A stretch of 64,000 nt of DNA from Anisakis pegreffii (Eukaryota; Nematoda; Chromadorea; Rhabditida; Anisakidae): positions 1-64,000 of the forward strand of contig JAPYMA010001355.1 of assembly GCA_035041965.1 (NCBI GenBank). The letters are read 5' to 3'. The first letter of the stretch is position 1. The number at the start of each line of letters is the position of its first letter. A program made the position numbers and the translations under genes. Of this stretch, positions 25,801-40,800 are shown one piece after another. The notes under the pieces were generated by a model. The model was not told the origin of the DNA and searched no databases. It was given only the letters and a program-made list of their open reading frames with translations.

Positions 25801-28800
25801 GAACTACACACAAACATACACAAACGCTGGGAAGTGTATTGGATAGGCATGACATTAAAATTATGGATTATAAAGGAAGCGTGAAGCATTGAATGTAATA
25901 CAACAGGTTATACAAAATAACGAAGGAATGTTATAATGGATAGAACGCATTGAAATTTTGAAAATGATTTGAAAAATGTGAGAAAGCAAAAAAAAACAAA
26001 CATCCCCGCAAAAACAGCAAAAAAACGATCGAAAATGGCGATGAAAGGTAATAACGGTATCATGTCAACAAATGAAATAGATGAACGTGAAGAAAGGATG
26101 ATAATAACAAAAATACCTTCATGAAGTATGCAACCGGCTACATCCGGAATGGTTCTTTGGATTGCGGCCCGAAAACTCAGCCGATGAGATAGTCGTCGTA
26201 TAGACGGAAGTCGACCGAGAAAGCCTGATTCAGGCGGATACTGATCCATTTCAATCGACAGTGTTGCTATAGCACGTTTAATAGGACTCTCGGAACAGTG
26301 CATCGAAGAGATTTTGCATCAAGTGATATGTATGATAACATTTATGAACGGTGATAACTTCAAGACAGCTATCGAAAATCGCATATGATTTCAAACGCGA
26401 TAACAGATATGGTAGTGCACAGAATGTGTGAGTGAGTGGAACAACAAGTTTCATGAGTTTCACGTTCTTCGATCGATGGCAATCACTAGAGTATTGGATA
26501 GCTAGGATAAGATGGCTCATAAATAATGCTTCCACAAGGATTTGTATAGACAACCATGTCCAAATCAACGAGATCAATCATGAGATGCATTTGAACAAAA
26601 CTGTTATGATGATGATGACGATGCATGATGATTAATGAACAAAAGCTCCTCCATGAATACTCACTTCAAGGAGACTTCATACAATTATACTCTAAACATC
26701 GATCGTACAATACACATGAATTGTAGCAGAGCATGCGATATCGCTTGAGCAACTCAGGAAATCTGAAGCAGTAATGAACAAACCCATTTCGGTGTTGTCC
26801 TCTTTTTCATTGATGTCCGGATGGGATTGACCACTACCTGTAGTTTGACCACGAGAATGTTTACGGATCCTGAAACTATCATTTCTCTGGTCACTTTCGG
26901 CTCCTTCAAAATTTCCTATGAATTAGGATCGTGTCATCTGTTCATTTAGTTAGGAATAGAAATGATGAGAAATGATCGCTGTGAAGAGCAACGCAAACAC
27001 ATAGGGATTCGAAACTCAATTTGGATTTGAAAATTTGCTACCTCAATTGAAAAAACTGTTGTTGTGTTGTTGAGTTGGATGAGAAGGCTCAAGAGGATTT
27101 TTGTTGTGAACGGAACAAAAAACACGCACAAAAGTGCAGATAAAAAGATCCCAAAAAAGGTAAGAATACCTGAATGATGACTTCTTCTTACTGCTTGATT
27201 CGAGTGCTGGCTGTCCACTGATTGGTGAACCCCGTTTCAGAAGACGTTGTCTTCCTTGAGCTAATCGCCTAGCTGAAATTGATACCGCATAATTTCAAAT
27301 GAATATTAATATAACATTCAATTCCGAAAGTTTTCTTACAAAGCGATGCTCTAGAATCAAAACTTGCACAGAAATGAACAAAAATTTGAGAAATTTGACA
27401 GGCGTCAATTGCACGACAGATCTGAAAATGAAATCTGCAGTAGAAATGTGGAAGATATGAATCGGTGGGGTAAAAATGTCCGTAAAATATCACAAACAAA
27501 GCAGATACTGATAAGTGTATAGTACAGTGGAAATGCGACAAATACAAGAGAGTTTCACACTCAAAAACACTTCAAGAACATGATGCACTAATTCATACAA
27601 TACTATCGTATGTAAATTGAAAGGTAGAAATTAAAAGGTATCTTCGCACAAGTCCACCGATAGATCACACTGAAATGGTAGTATATCACAATGACATTGA
27701 TGTTCATTGCGTACGGAAGAAATCAATCAGTGAAAAAATTCAAAGGATGAAATGGAAACGCTTAATGATGACAGAAGAAAAAAAACAGATGAAGAGGGTA
27801 AGAAAACGATCCGGCATAAACAGGATAATAAGCTTAATGTTTGAGATAGCGAAGAAGAGGATTGGATGGTGCATGGCGTGATGATGATTCGACGGTGAAT
27901 TTGAGATTAGATTCGGTGAGAACCTTGTTCAGGAACAACAACACTGCTGACTGCGTTCATAACAGCTTCAGCGGTTTGCGAGAAGGACGAAAGACGATGA
28001 GAACGCAACGACGAAGGAGTGTACTGAGAACGGATGCACGAAGTAGTGCGTTCCTGTGTAACCAGTGGATCATCGACAGTCGACTGCGAGGTCAAGCAGC
28101 GTTGTGTGACCAGTGGAGGTCGAGCTTTTCCACCGTACCGTGTTGGTGTCATTGTGGTGGTGGTTGTGGTTTGAATGTCGTCTGTAGGTTGGTGAAGGAT
28201 TTCGAAAAGTGCATTCATAATATGACTTGACTGGAAGGCTACAGTAAGCAATGGAGCGTGAGATTAAGTTTGGTGATAACAACAGTCTCAAAAATGAGCG
28301 AAATTCAACACGCAACTTTTAAGCAAAATATTACTATTAAGCAAAACATTGAAATAAGACCATATTAAGCAGACTATCTCGACGAATCGCAAACTGAAAG
28401 TGCATCAAAAATAACAGTTTCGATGCCAAAAGCAACTTCAGCGAAGTCTTAATTAATGTGCCAGGCAGCAACAGAATATACGAAGCAGTCTACGATTCCA
28501 TATTTATGAAATATATCATCAGCACACATCACTAATTGATCACTCGGTAGCATTTCAGTCATGTTTCCTTGCTCCAGTAACGAACCTTTTTTATCCGAAT
28601 GAACGCCTATCTCATCAATCGTATCGTGCGAGCCACGTGGAGAAGAGTCCTCCTCATTTGTCGAAAGACTGATACGTCGTTCACTAGCTTCTGCAATGTT
28701 TCCTTCAGGTTCAGCATCTAATGAAAACAAAATGCACTTGCACCTACAATGAACTCAGATCGATAATAACTCAAAATAGCGATGTTCTGATTTAATCAAT

Positions 28801-31800
28801 CCACAAAATGATTACACTTACTTAAATTCAATGCAAATGTTTACTGCAATAATGAACACTCGTTAACACTATGCTGAAGATGATTGAACGACTTAAAATT
28901 TAGAGTAATGGCAATAAAATTACAAATATTTGAGGAAAAGTTGAAAATATTGATTATGGATGAATATTTTGTAATAAATTGGAAGCGTACGATGAATAGC
29001 GAGATTCAAATCAGTGATACTCTGGACACTGCCAGTAATAGTTGGCTGTTGCTGGGCATTGAACGTATTCGATAGAATTGACCATCGGCGATGTGACATC
29101 AACCTCTCCCATCCGGTCGCACCGGCCGCTGTTCTACTCACTCTCGAACGGGGTATTGTCTGGAAGTTGAGAGTTCAACAATCGAAATATAATAGTTCAA
29201 TTTCAGGATTGTTCTGCACGAGAAATGTTGAATGCTTCATAGAACATAAGGTTCTAGTTCGAATTTTCGAAATTTCAATATTGTTTCAAAAAAAGTTCAT
29301 TCGAAAGTACCTGAAATGTTTCGCGAAGAAATGCAGTTATCTCATTCAAGAGAAGACAAGCCAATAGAAGTAGTGCCTGAGGGCACACCTCACCGCTATC
29401 GTCATTCACTACTCCTGAAAAACATTTCTCAACATTCTATAGCAACAACCTGGAATTGGCCAAATGCACCAAAAACTTTCACTTATACACCCTCATTACA
29501 ATACCGTGAGCATGACGAACACTCACTGATTCAGATCATAACTGAAATGGAAAATTTGATGGAATTTTGTTCCAATAATTTCAAACCTTCGTCGAAGAAG
29601 TCTTCTAATTCATCATGAAGTTTCAGCTGACGTTTCTTCATATCAGTACGTTTGTTGAAAGAATCGGATTTCTCATTGCTGTTCATCACACCATCCGTCT
29701 CCATTAATTTACAAATACGATCTCCAATCTGAAAAGGGGGCATAATCTAGTGAAATGATCTCTCTGAAATTATGTTGATGAAGTGATTGAAGCCATCAAA
29801 CAAAAACTGAAATACCGATGCAAATGATTCTGCTCACTAATGAGAATATTGAAAATGATACAAGAAGAAATTACCTGATGCGCCCAATGATAGAAGCATC
29901 GTCCGGCAGCCCGTTGCATCATATGCATACGTCTGGTTGCACTCGGTGTTCCACGATTCCCCAGTGCACCACCACAGCCCATAAGGCTCAGCTGACGCGC
30001 TGTACTTGAGCGAATCCATTCTGGCCAATCACCTAAAGCCAAATCCATCATGGTTTTTAGTCATTCACATCGATCAGTTATCGCACAGCAGCAAAATTTG
30101 GTTATATTTGATGCTTGGAGAAATGATCGCAACGTATGATCGATCGCTTGTTCATTAATAATGATTGGGATCGTTCATTGCCAGTGATACACATATGAAA
30201 CATCGCAAGTATTCATGAATAACGAGCAATATCCGCAAGATAAATTGTGTTGAGCGACATCTTGCGAATCAATTGAATTACACGAATGACTGATAAAAGT
30301 ATCGCAAGACAAACAGATGTACGTACCTTTATTGCAGCGATGAACAAAATGTGCACACTCCAAAATCAGCGCTGCCCTGCCAAGAATCGGTGACTTCAGA
30401 TCCAATAAAGCGGCCAATAAGGGTGCATCCGGAAAACTTCCCGGTCTACAAGTCTCCAGAAGAAAAGCAAAACGACGAACACCTTCGCGGATTCCACGCA
30501 GATTAACCAGTTTTTTCGGTGGAATCGGTATGCCTCCCAGCGGTGAACGTTTCGTGTAAACGGCTTCTGAAAGTTTCAAATTCACTGAATAGAAAATATT
30601 GTCGCTTTTCATTGAAATGAACTAATTGCATACGCTAGCCACAAATAATGTCTCAAACTAGACGTGCGTGAACAGGTGAATCATACTTTCTGAGTGAAAT
30701 ATTGTGAAGTGATCGAAACGCTGTTGCAGATCGAGTATCATTAATAGTTCATAGCATCAGCAAAGTAAGTTAAGGCAGAACGTGGACAATGAAGATGTAA
30801 CAAATTAATAAAACAGAGGTATGCGAAAATAATAGCAGAAAATAATAAGACTCAAAAGGAATCCAAAAAAGGTACGAAGAAAACTGTCGAAATGAAATTG
30901 AATCAAGAGAAATGATGAAAAAGTATTTTTACAATAGAATTTGAAAGATTAATGGAAGAGTGAAATGAATGCTCCTTGTAAAATGCTAAAAACTGATAAT
31001 GCAAACACTCCAGGATAATGCAAACTCGTGAAAGAAAAACCATTGCGACTGAATGTAATCATGAATCATGAAGGAATAAAATGCTGAAACTCGCGAACCA
31101 AACAGTGAAATCATGAAGGGAGCAACAAATGAATGAATAAAGCACAATGGGTATCACTGATGAAGAGCATCAGAACTCTAGCTTCAGGGTATTCACTCTT
31201 CATACACACACACAAAGAGGTGATGCGACAGGTTGCATGGCAGGAATGTGGGCAAAGAAATCAGTCATGCGTTTAGCACCAGCACCGTGTTGATGATATC
31301 TCATCATTCAGAGCTAACCAGTTGGGATCACCACAGACTTACTCATTTTTCTTAATCGCCAACGAGATGGATTAAGATATGAAGATATGGTAGAAGTAAC
31401 AGCAGTAGAAGAATTGCTTGCATTAGTGAAATTTATAGATTGAGGAGAGCATTCATGACCGTAACGATGATACAACGGTGCGTGATCAACATTAGTGTTA
31501 TTAATGGTATTATTTGCATTTGTTGTTGCACCTTAAAATGAACATCACTTCAACATCGCATCCATCCACATTCAAATCATATCTTGTCAAATCGTCAGAA
31601 TCCGAGACAAACTTAAAACAAGATTCCAAGAAACGATCAGTAAATCACATTGTTGTTTACAGCAACGATTTTAAATTTTCACAACAATCATGAGTACTTC
31701 ACTCAAACAATCCCAGAAGCATGCAGAATTTGGCAAGGGTGGGGATTACACGTATAATCGTTTTGAGCCAAATCGAGTAGAATCATTTTATGAAGTGCAT

Positions 31801-34800
31801 TCTCGCTGAAGCATTCCAACGGAACGTCTGGGGAGTGTAACCATCCGAAAGGTGTTGTCGTTGCACAAAATGCTCGTATTAGAAGACACATAAGAGAGTT
31901 ATGAAAAATTATTAGTAAGTGGCTTTATAATGTAGATCAATGAATAGATCAGTGTATGAAAACTAATTTAATCATCGCTTGAAACGATAAGAAGTATTTG
32001 GTTGAGTGGCTTTATGAATAATTTATGAATGAGAAATGAATAGAGATTGCAAAAACCTTGATCTTCATCAATTGAGTCCGTTGAAACACGTTGACGGAGT
32101 TGATACAGTTTTGAGCTGGTATGTTTTATGGATAGACGTGAACGCCGATCTCCTCCACCCGCAACACCAGCTTCGTGCACACTCAACGTATCCTGAGAAA
32201 TGCAAAAATTTCCAGATCAAAAAATTCGATCAATGATACGATAAATGAAAAAATCGCCAAGTCGGCGATAAGGATCCCTCATCAGAAGCAATAAAAGGTA
32301 TTTGTTTTATGAACATAATGTGAATGATTTGGTTCTAATGTGAAGATCAGTCAATGAAACATTCAATTCAGACTGCTCACTTGATTATCCTCGTTTATCT
32401 CAGAATCGGAGCCACCTTCGTCATCGTTAGTTTCGGAACGCACTGACTTCAGTAAATTGAATGCTTAAAAGTTTAGTACATCAGAATCATTGGATCCTTA
32501 GCAAAAGTGTGTTTTATGCGAAGTGTTATTTATGATCACTCAGAGATCAACGACACTCATTTGTTAGCAATAAGTTGGGGTTGTTGATTGGATGTACTTT
32601 CAAATGAATGAATCCATTGGAGAGATGAATTAACGTGATTTGGAATAGTAACAACGAAGAAATTGATTCAATTTTCATTCTGTGATATATTGTATCATTG
32701 ATAACAAAAAGGTGCAGATTGTCAGACTAGAAACATTAATAAAGGACATCTGAGGTTGTCTGTTTAGTTGGGATAATTCGATTGCTTAATTTTTACCGAA
32801 GTGAAGTTTTCCTCCACTTTTCTTCTTCGCATAATGCGGCAGCAGAAGAGGCGATGAAGACGGTGGTCCGGCTGCCGCGGTCTCTTCGCCTGAAGTCGCA
32901 TTGCGAGGTGTTGACGGTGATGAATCCAGATCACTCTCATCGGCATTTGAGATCTGTAATTGGGATGGTTGTAGTGTTTTGAGGCAATTTCGATTACTTT
33001 AGAATTCGATATTGTTGATGTTCTTTCTTGATCTGGGACATGAATAAATACTGGAGACAACTGGATATTCTCTTTCCTATCCTTGAAATGTACGCTTCAA
33101 AAGGTTGTTGGCCGCAGTTGATTTGCTGCTGCTTTCAGTGAAATGTAAACTTGAGAATAGTGAGAAGGATTGGAATGAGAAAGTTTACTCTGTCCCGCTT
33201 TTTGAAAAGACCTCGACGAAGTGAGGCTTGATCTCGGGAATGTGTTGTTGGTGGTGCGAGACCACTTGGGCTCGTTCGGGCACTTCCCTCTTCACTATAA
33301 TCGGATTTTGATTCAACACTGAAATATTTCGGTCACAGTCGAAGCACTACAGGGAACATCAAACAGCTGATTTAATGGCTTGACATACAACATTCAAATA
33401 AGCACAACGCTCCTCGAAACTTAATGAAACAATGAATGAAATCATTTCAAGACAACACCTCTAATGCTAGATTTGTGCAATTTCAACTGTATGCTCTATT
33501 CCGGTGTTAGACACTGACATTGTTGTTAGTGTTAGCAATAATGAACACATGAAAATAATAACGATAATAAACACAACATATACTCTGTGATCTTATTAAT
33601 GTAACTCTGAAAGCATCTGGCTCAGAAACAGAGAGCCATTGAGTTGAAGCGATGAAATTCGAAGTTTCAATAACTTTTTAAAAAAATTAAATTTATCCAC
33701 TAATCAATATTGGCTAACATCAACACTTGAGCGGGATTACTACAGTAGGATGCGCATGCTACCAAGCATATTGACAAATACTAATACCAGCAATTATTAT
33801 TAATATTATTATTATTATTACTATTATTATTATTACGGCTGTGAAAGGTGCTATATCTTGAGACATTTCATTCGAATATCTACTCCAGTGCATCATGTGG
33901 AACATCGAAACTAGACATTAGGAGAGAAAGCCATCCATCCAGCCATATACATACTTCTGAGGCTCTCCAAAGATTTTGAATTGTTTCTGTGAACCAACAA
34001 GGAGAATGATCTGTTTGAAAATCTCCGGGGTAATTTTACTATGTTCAGAACATTGATCGAATACCACCGGAAAGCCTTAGGAGTGAAAAGTAGTAAGCGT
34101 CTATCTACTGAGATCGTTATTGTGATTACTCTGAGCGTTCGCGATGAGATGCTTCCAAATTGGTTTCAGAAACGAATATTTCAGGGAGTGGAAGTAACAA
34201 TGATGCACGTCTGGTTGTTGACCCCTTCGAGCCTTCTGAACATTCATCACTAAAAACCGAACTCAAACTGTATAATATGACAATAATTCATGTCTGAGAT
34301 CAACTTCACTACTGAATACGCTTTATAAAAGTGCCACATTCAATTGGAATGTTCATAGAATCTCAACTTTATCGTACTCTTACATTCCACTTCAGCCTGT
34401 GTTTGCTTTGACAATGAGGTGTCTTGATTTAGTCACCTATTTTACCATCTAATAAACGATTCGATTCAACAAAGTCGCACATGAACGATTTAATAAAATC
34501 AGGTCACATTTAGTCACAATTGATAAATCCAATTACTCTCATGCTAAATACCGTTGCATCATCAATGTTTGACGTGTCATTTATCTAAAATTTCTAATCA
34601 GATGCAAATAGATACCGACTCGAACGTCGTTTCCAATCCAGTATTTTAGAGTTGTTCACTGTCACTGTCAATAATAAAATTATCAATACTGAACTATAAC
34701 TTACATATCAACACTGGTTGATTGCAACGTTGGCTGTGTGAATGAAGCACGTCCATCGATAAGAGCGCTCAGCGCAACTCTACGAAATGGATTTCCATGT

Positions 34801-37800
34801 TGCTCCTGGATGAATGATACGAAAAGTCTCACGTCCTGATAGAGACTCTGAAATTTTGAGTACTTCAACTGGCGATAAAATTGGATGCATCGCTTTTCTT
34901 GAAATGAACATTGATGACTGCTTGATCAATATTTTGCATTTCGATCATTATACTTGATTTTTGATCATATATAAATTCTAGGGCACTGACATTATTAATA
35001 ATTGTTCAGAAATGTCCTTTTCTAGAACATGAACATAGAAGAGAATCTAGTTGAAGGAACTGAAAAATATTTCTGTTCAACATTCAAAAGCAATACTCAA
35101 AGATACACAATTAAACTAGTAATGTTGACGGCACTCTTGAAACTGAAACTAACCAATTGATCATACAATAAGCCTGTGTGATACTTTGACATTAAGATAA
35201 TCACTGAATATAGATTATGACTCCAACAAATGATAAGCATTTGAAGTTTTCCCAACTAACGTAAAAATAATAATAATATGAGATGATGAACCATATTCTC
35301 AGGTTGCAGCAGCTCATTCATTGTGTTCATAAGTTTCGATACGACAGGTTTCAGAATCGCATTCACAATTGCACCTTCGATGCCTTTGAGTTTCTCGTTG
35401 AAATGATTCCGATATGTCGGTATCTTACAATCCGACGTAGACGTTCTTCGACGAGGCGAAGAATTGCTTCTGGGGCGAGCTGAACCAGCTGAAACGATTA
35501 AATTTGGAATATCAGAATGAACATTTCAAAGAACCAGGAACGTATCGATGATTGCAAGAGAATCGATTGATTTATCAGAGAATTCAAAGCGAAATCTGAA
35601 ACACAGGCAGTGTGGAAGCACGAAAACATTCGAAAATGTTAACCAGCTAAATCGGCCCGACAAAATCCAGTTATCGCATGCATCATATCGATCAATGTCT
35701 GCGTGTTTCCCTCTTGAATATGGCTAACAACCATTTGCCCGAAGCCGTCTGGATCGATGCGTTGCATCGTTGCGAAGATTGTCCGCGCCTTCACTCGTAG
35801 GAAATCCCCTTGTGCACTACGAATTCCTTCGTTACAACCATGTGGACAGCCCAACCAAAGATAGATTCTGAAAAGTTTTCATAAAGATAACTTCTCAACC
35901 TCGAATCGAATCGATACCATAATTTCACAAAAATTATTTGAAGAATTCGACTGACAGTAAGATGAAAACATGCAAAAAGACAGTCGTAGAATGAGGTGGA
36001 GTACGATTTTAAAGTTAATTCTGACGATCTTGCTCAATTAGGAATCGTTCTCTGAATTGATTTGGGAATTCCGAAAAAACAAATGCAGTTGAGTGAGATT
36101 AGTGAATGAGGTCTGGACAGCATATGCTAAACAATAATTGAATATTATTTAAAATTTTTGAAAATTGAAGAAATCTGCAAAAATATTGCATTGGTTATCG
36201 TCATTATCAATGTAGCTAGTAACATGGCTATCAATCCACTTGTTCCATCAAATGCTTACTTATACGAGAACAGCTGAGGGAAATATGATAATAAGATTAA
36301 GAATGGTGATCACCTCAAGATTGTTTTGATCATTTCCTCGAAGAACTGTTGATGCTCAATTGCTGGCATCGCCAAAAGAGTTTCACAAACATTCAACGCC
36401 ATCTCACAAATTCGTATCGCTGAGCAACGTTCCACCACCAAATTCACTGCTTTCAGAACCACCATAAAACTGATATGACCGTTTTTCTCGATAAAATTCG
36501 AGCTCCCCAAAGCCTAGAAATGATATCAATTGTTGAGGAGGCTATCGAGCATGTGACAATGAGAGATGGATAAATTATGTGAAGTATTTTGAGAGCCAAT
36601 AGTCGTCAAGATATCAAATAGACCAAAATGCACCTCAGGAAAAAACTGTTTGGCGAGTTCCTGACTTGTGGATATTCCTTGTGATGCGGCAAGTGAACCG
36701 TTACGAGTACCACGAGTTGATAACATTTCAGACGAATTCGACAAGGATGGATCACTCCTGGAATGTGGCAGTGAAATAGGTTTCGTTAGCCGTAGATTAT
36801 TCGTAGAGATAATGAAATGATCGCCACCTATTCTTATCGATTGAAAAGCGAAGGATAAAGGAATATCGTCATATGTAAATGGATGTTTGGCGTTGCTGAT
36901 GAGATCATCATGCCTTCTTGCATGTGTTAAGGGATATATATTCAAAAGTGCTTATTTCGCAAATTTCGGATGCTGTTCCAGTCAGCGTATAATGGCAATC
37001 CTCTCTCATTCATACAAATAGCTTTGTTCAACTATTGATTCATTTGCCTCACTGTTGAATCATAACTACTGATGCAGCGGAAACGACTTTCATGGCCTAA
37101 TCGTCAGCTTAGTTTTAGTGGATTATTCAGTTAATTCAAGCTATCATCCAGATGATTGAAGTAACCATCAGAACGGTGAAACGTATCGCTTCTGGTAAGC
37201 GAATTTTGTTGTTCGCATCCAAATGATCCTAATAGTTTTCGATTATGACTGTCTGAAATGTATTTTGAAGGCGATTTCGAGTTCGTTCTAATTCATCATC
37301 AAGACAACAATTACCGATTTCTGTCCAGTCGATGTTTTCGATCACGACATCGTATCGTCGATCCAGTTGTTGTGAAACTGTTACGGCGTCTCTCCTCCAG
37401 AACATTCAACGTCCTACCGAACGGCTCACTTGTCGAACTTCGTCTCCTGAATTGTATTACATTCGATTAGTACTCATTCCGAATTTCAAGATTTAGCTAA
37501 TTCAAGCAATGGGAGCAGTGAAATGAGGATTTCTTTTTGGAAAAGTGAATATATTTTTAATTCCAATAATTCTTCGGCATTGATGAAAAGAGATGAAGTT
37601 TCATTTGTTTTCATTTGTTTTAAAAGAGCTCTCATTCTTTTTCTTGCTGTCACAATCGCTCTCATAGCTGTTATCATCAAAAGTGTTTTCCTTTGCTAAT
37701 TTCTCATTCATTTCATTGAACAGTTAACGTCAAATTCTCATTCTATCAAATACGTTCTATAATTAATCATTTGACTGTCGAGCAATTCAATTCGATTGCT

Positions 37801-40800
37801 GCATTGTTGATTTCGGCTGTCAACACTAGTCAACGTATCAAGTAAACAGTATATGCTACAGAATAAGAAATTGATTCGAACTGTGAAATGAAATGAGACG
37901 AAGTGAATGAGAAAAACTCATCAAGAGAACGATATTCACAGGTAATAGCTATGAGAGTGAATACAACACGTCCGAAAAGAATGAGAATCCATGTGAAGTC
38001 AGTTTGAAGTGAGCGTGTCATAGACAATAGCTTTTCATGCAATCATAATCGATTGCAATAATCAGTAACACAACGGTCTAGGACAATGATTCTCATTGGG
38101 AGCGACATTACCCGTTTTGAGTAATTTGGGGGCGTCGGGAGGGGGTAGGGTATATGAGGTACATTGAGTATTGAAAACTTATCACAACTGTATTTTCGCT
38201 ACAAAAAAACATTCGCTTAGTTATCTCGTATAACATTCGAAAGCAAGTTTGACGTGGATCATGAGGATATCTAAGAGATAGATCGAAATACCATAATGAG
38301 GTAGAAATACCTTAAGAATGATGATCTTTTCCTGCAATTGGGTTCCTTTTCACTGATTGAAACTTTAGTTTTCGGATGAGTCAATACGCTCGTTGCAGCT
38401 GTTGGCGTATTTGTGGTTGATGGCTCGTCTTGTTGTTGATTTTCCAGTTTCTTCGATACCTGGCTCAATTGAAGATCATCCCAAGTTGGTGTGCGAAATT
38501 GAATATCCATTAAATTTATTCGCGAATCCTGAATGAATGCTCAATTTGTTAAGAAAATATTTCCAGCGATTCAAACAGACCATGAACTTGAAAACTTCTG
38601 CTTTAGAGATGAACCACAAGAGACCTCACGTTTACACCTTATACAGTGGTTGACATTCTGCTCACGGCAGCAATAAGTGAGAGTATGGTAGAGTTCTGCT
38701 CTCTCTGGTCAACTCTCAAATTCACATGAGCCAACAGGTCATTGACGACTCACCGTTTCGGATGGAAACAGCTTGAGATGGGGTACGGTAGGTGCTGAAT
38801 TCGCACGAGAACGGAACATTCCTTCTTGTGAGTTACGATATGCTTCAATTTCAGCCAATCTGTTCAGCAGATATTTCATCGCCCAATAAACACCATCCTC
38901 AGACCAGTGCTTGATTAGGAGACAGCGTATCACGGCAACGTCCATATAGGTCGCTTGATGAGGGTCTGTGATCGGCTGAAATACAGTTCGCCGTTGACTG
39001 AAGACTGTCAATGGGTTGATTTTCGTTAAGGTTCCATGGTACGACTCACATTCAGAAAAATTTTTTGTTTGTTATTTCTATCAGTATAGAATCCTCAAAT
39101 TGAAAGCTAGATTCATCGACACTCATTGAAAATGCACACCTGTTGGGCAACATCACAACTATTCGAAAGATCTTCGAGTGGATCAAATTCTTTTTTGCTA
39201 ACACTCTCAGCAGCCAGCTCACTATCGATAGTTATTGTTGGTCTGCGGATCACAGTCGTTCCACTACACATCGATGAACTTTCATCTGAAAATGGGCATC
39301 TAGATCACTAGAGAATCATCTTTCTTACGGATTCATCAAGCATGCAAGCGGAAGCAATGTTACAAAGAGTCATGAACTTTAGAAATGTTCAAGAAGGCTT
39401 CAAGCAATAGGTGAATAAATATGGACTACCATACGCATGATAAGCAGAAAGTTTTGGAATTTTCATATGATGTCGTTCAATAAGAACTGGATTTTTGTGC
39501 TAGCATTCAGAAATGAAATGGTGTGAAACCTCGTTGTATAGTAGGAACTTGACTCGGTTGACTGAGCGTTTGACTGGGCTCGGTTTGAGGCGAAGCAGGC
39601 AGGTCTTTCGGTGGGGATGGAATCGGAATAATACGGAATCTGCAGCTACTCGACGATGATTTCCTTTTACACTTACAAACGCCAACGAGCGTTCCTTCAC
39701 GATACACGACCGTATTGCAGTTTTCACAGATCACCTGAAAATTTCGATGCAACTCTTTGGTTCGTCTGCAACGATTCCGCAGTATCTCTCTGGAATAAGA
39801 GCAAATTCTTGAATCCACACATCACTTCTTTCCCATAATCAGTTTCTTAATGATTTACTGGCGGGTAATCGCAAAATCAGATCATTTCCCATCCCGTATT
39901 GTCCGGGCTGAGCATAGAAACTGATTCGATGATCAGATCACCCTTGAAATATGGTGGTACGCCAGCTGGATGCTTATTCTGATGGCGAGTCTCATGAGGA
40001 TCTATCAATTCTCATGAGATGTTGGAAATTCTCATGAAAATCAAGAGTTATCATGCCATGCAGGCTTGAAATAATTAATTCGGTGTGTTGTCGTTGTCTT
40101 AATATCTTAGATGAGTAACTGAAACCGAAAGATATTTTCTTCCGTGAGATCCTCAAAGCCTCAATTCAACAGCAATGATCAGAAAAGGTTTAGGCAGATC
40201 AAAGGTGAGGAGTCTGTCGTTTCACCTCACATCCACTACCAGGTGATAGAGTGTCCAAGTCAGCGGATATTCCGGAGCAGATCTCTTGCAAGTGGACAAG
40301 TGGTGCTTTATCAGAGAGTTCAATCATCACTTCGCTTAGCGAATTATCTTCAACGAATCGCAGCGCTTCATCAATTTCATCCATACCTTTACCGACACCA
40401 GAATCTGCAATCAATTCAATGACACTAAGATCTGATCAAAAATCCGTAAATTTAGGGGATCAGTCCTGAAAATGCCCTATTTTCTGGATAACACGAATGA
40501 AATCGAACGGAATTGAGTCGTATTTCAAAACTGAACGATTCTATCCAGTAGATTTTGTACGATTCTTGAAGCGCTTGAATTTGACTTAAGATTATGTCAA
40601 TTCATGGATTACAGCTCATAATTCATTGTAGACGAAACGTGATTTTGTCAACCAGTGAATACAGCTCGATCAATATGTGGTTATAATCTTACTTGGTGAT
40701 ACATCAAAGTTGGTGGTTGTTTTACTTTTCGAGAATCTCCTCCGCATGTTTTCAGCCATTTGATCAGTACGATACTCGCTAACACTTCGCACAATCGATG

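Noticed and set aside
26278..26577. 99-codon minus-strand frame taken as one continuous exon
   Set aside because: It runs into a stop where the neighbouring exon 26117-26288 is in another frame. Only its part 26359-26501 can be spliced in frame.
27862..28230. 122-codon plus-strand frame
   Set aside because: It is the antisense shadow of the unc-80 exon 27924-28230, whose splice phases fit the gene.
31703..31891. Open minus-strand frame inside an unc-80 intron
   Set aside because: Exons 32057-32192 and 31343-31531 join in frame without it, and its own acceptor phase does not fit.
34041..34253. Plus-strand ATG frame of 70 codons inside an unc-80 intron
   Set aside because: No similarity or splice context; antisense to an intron that closes in frame without it.
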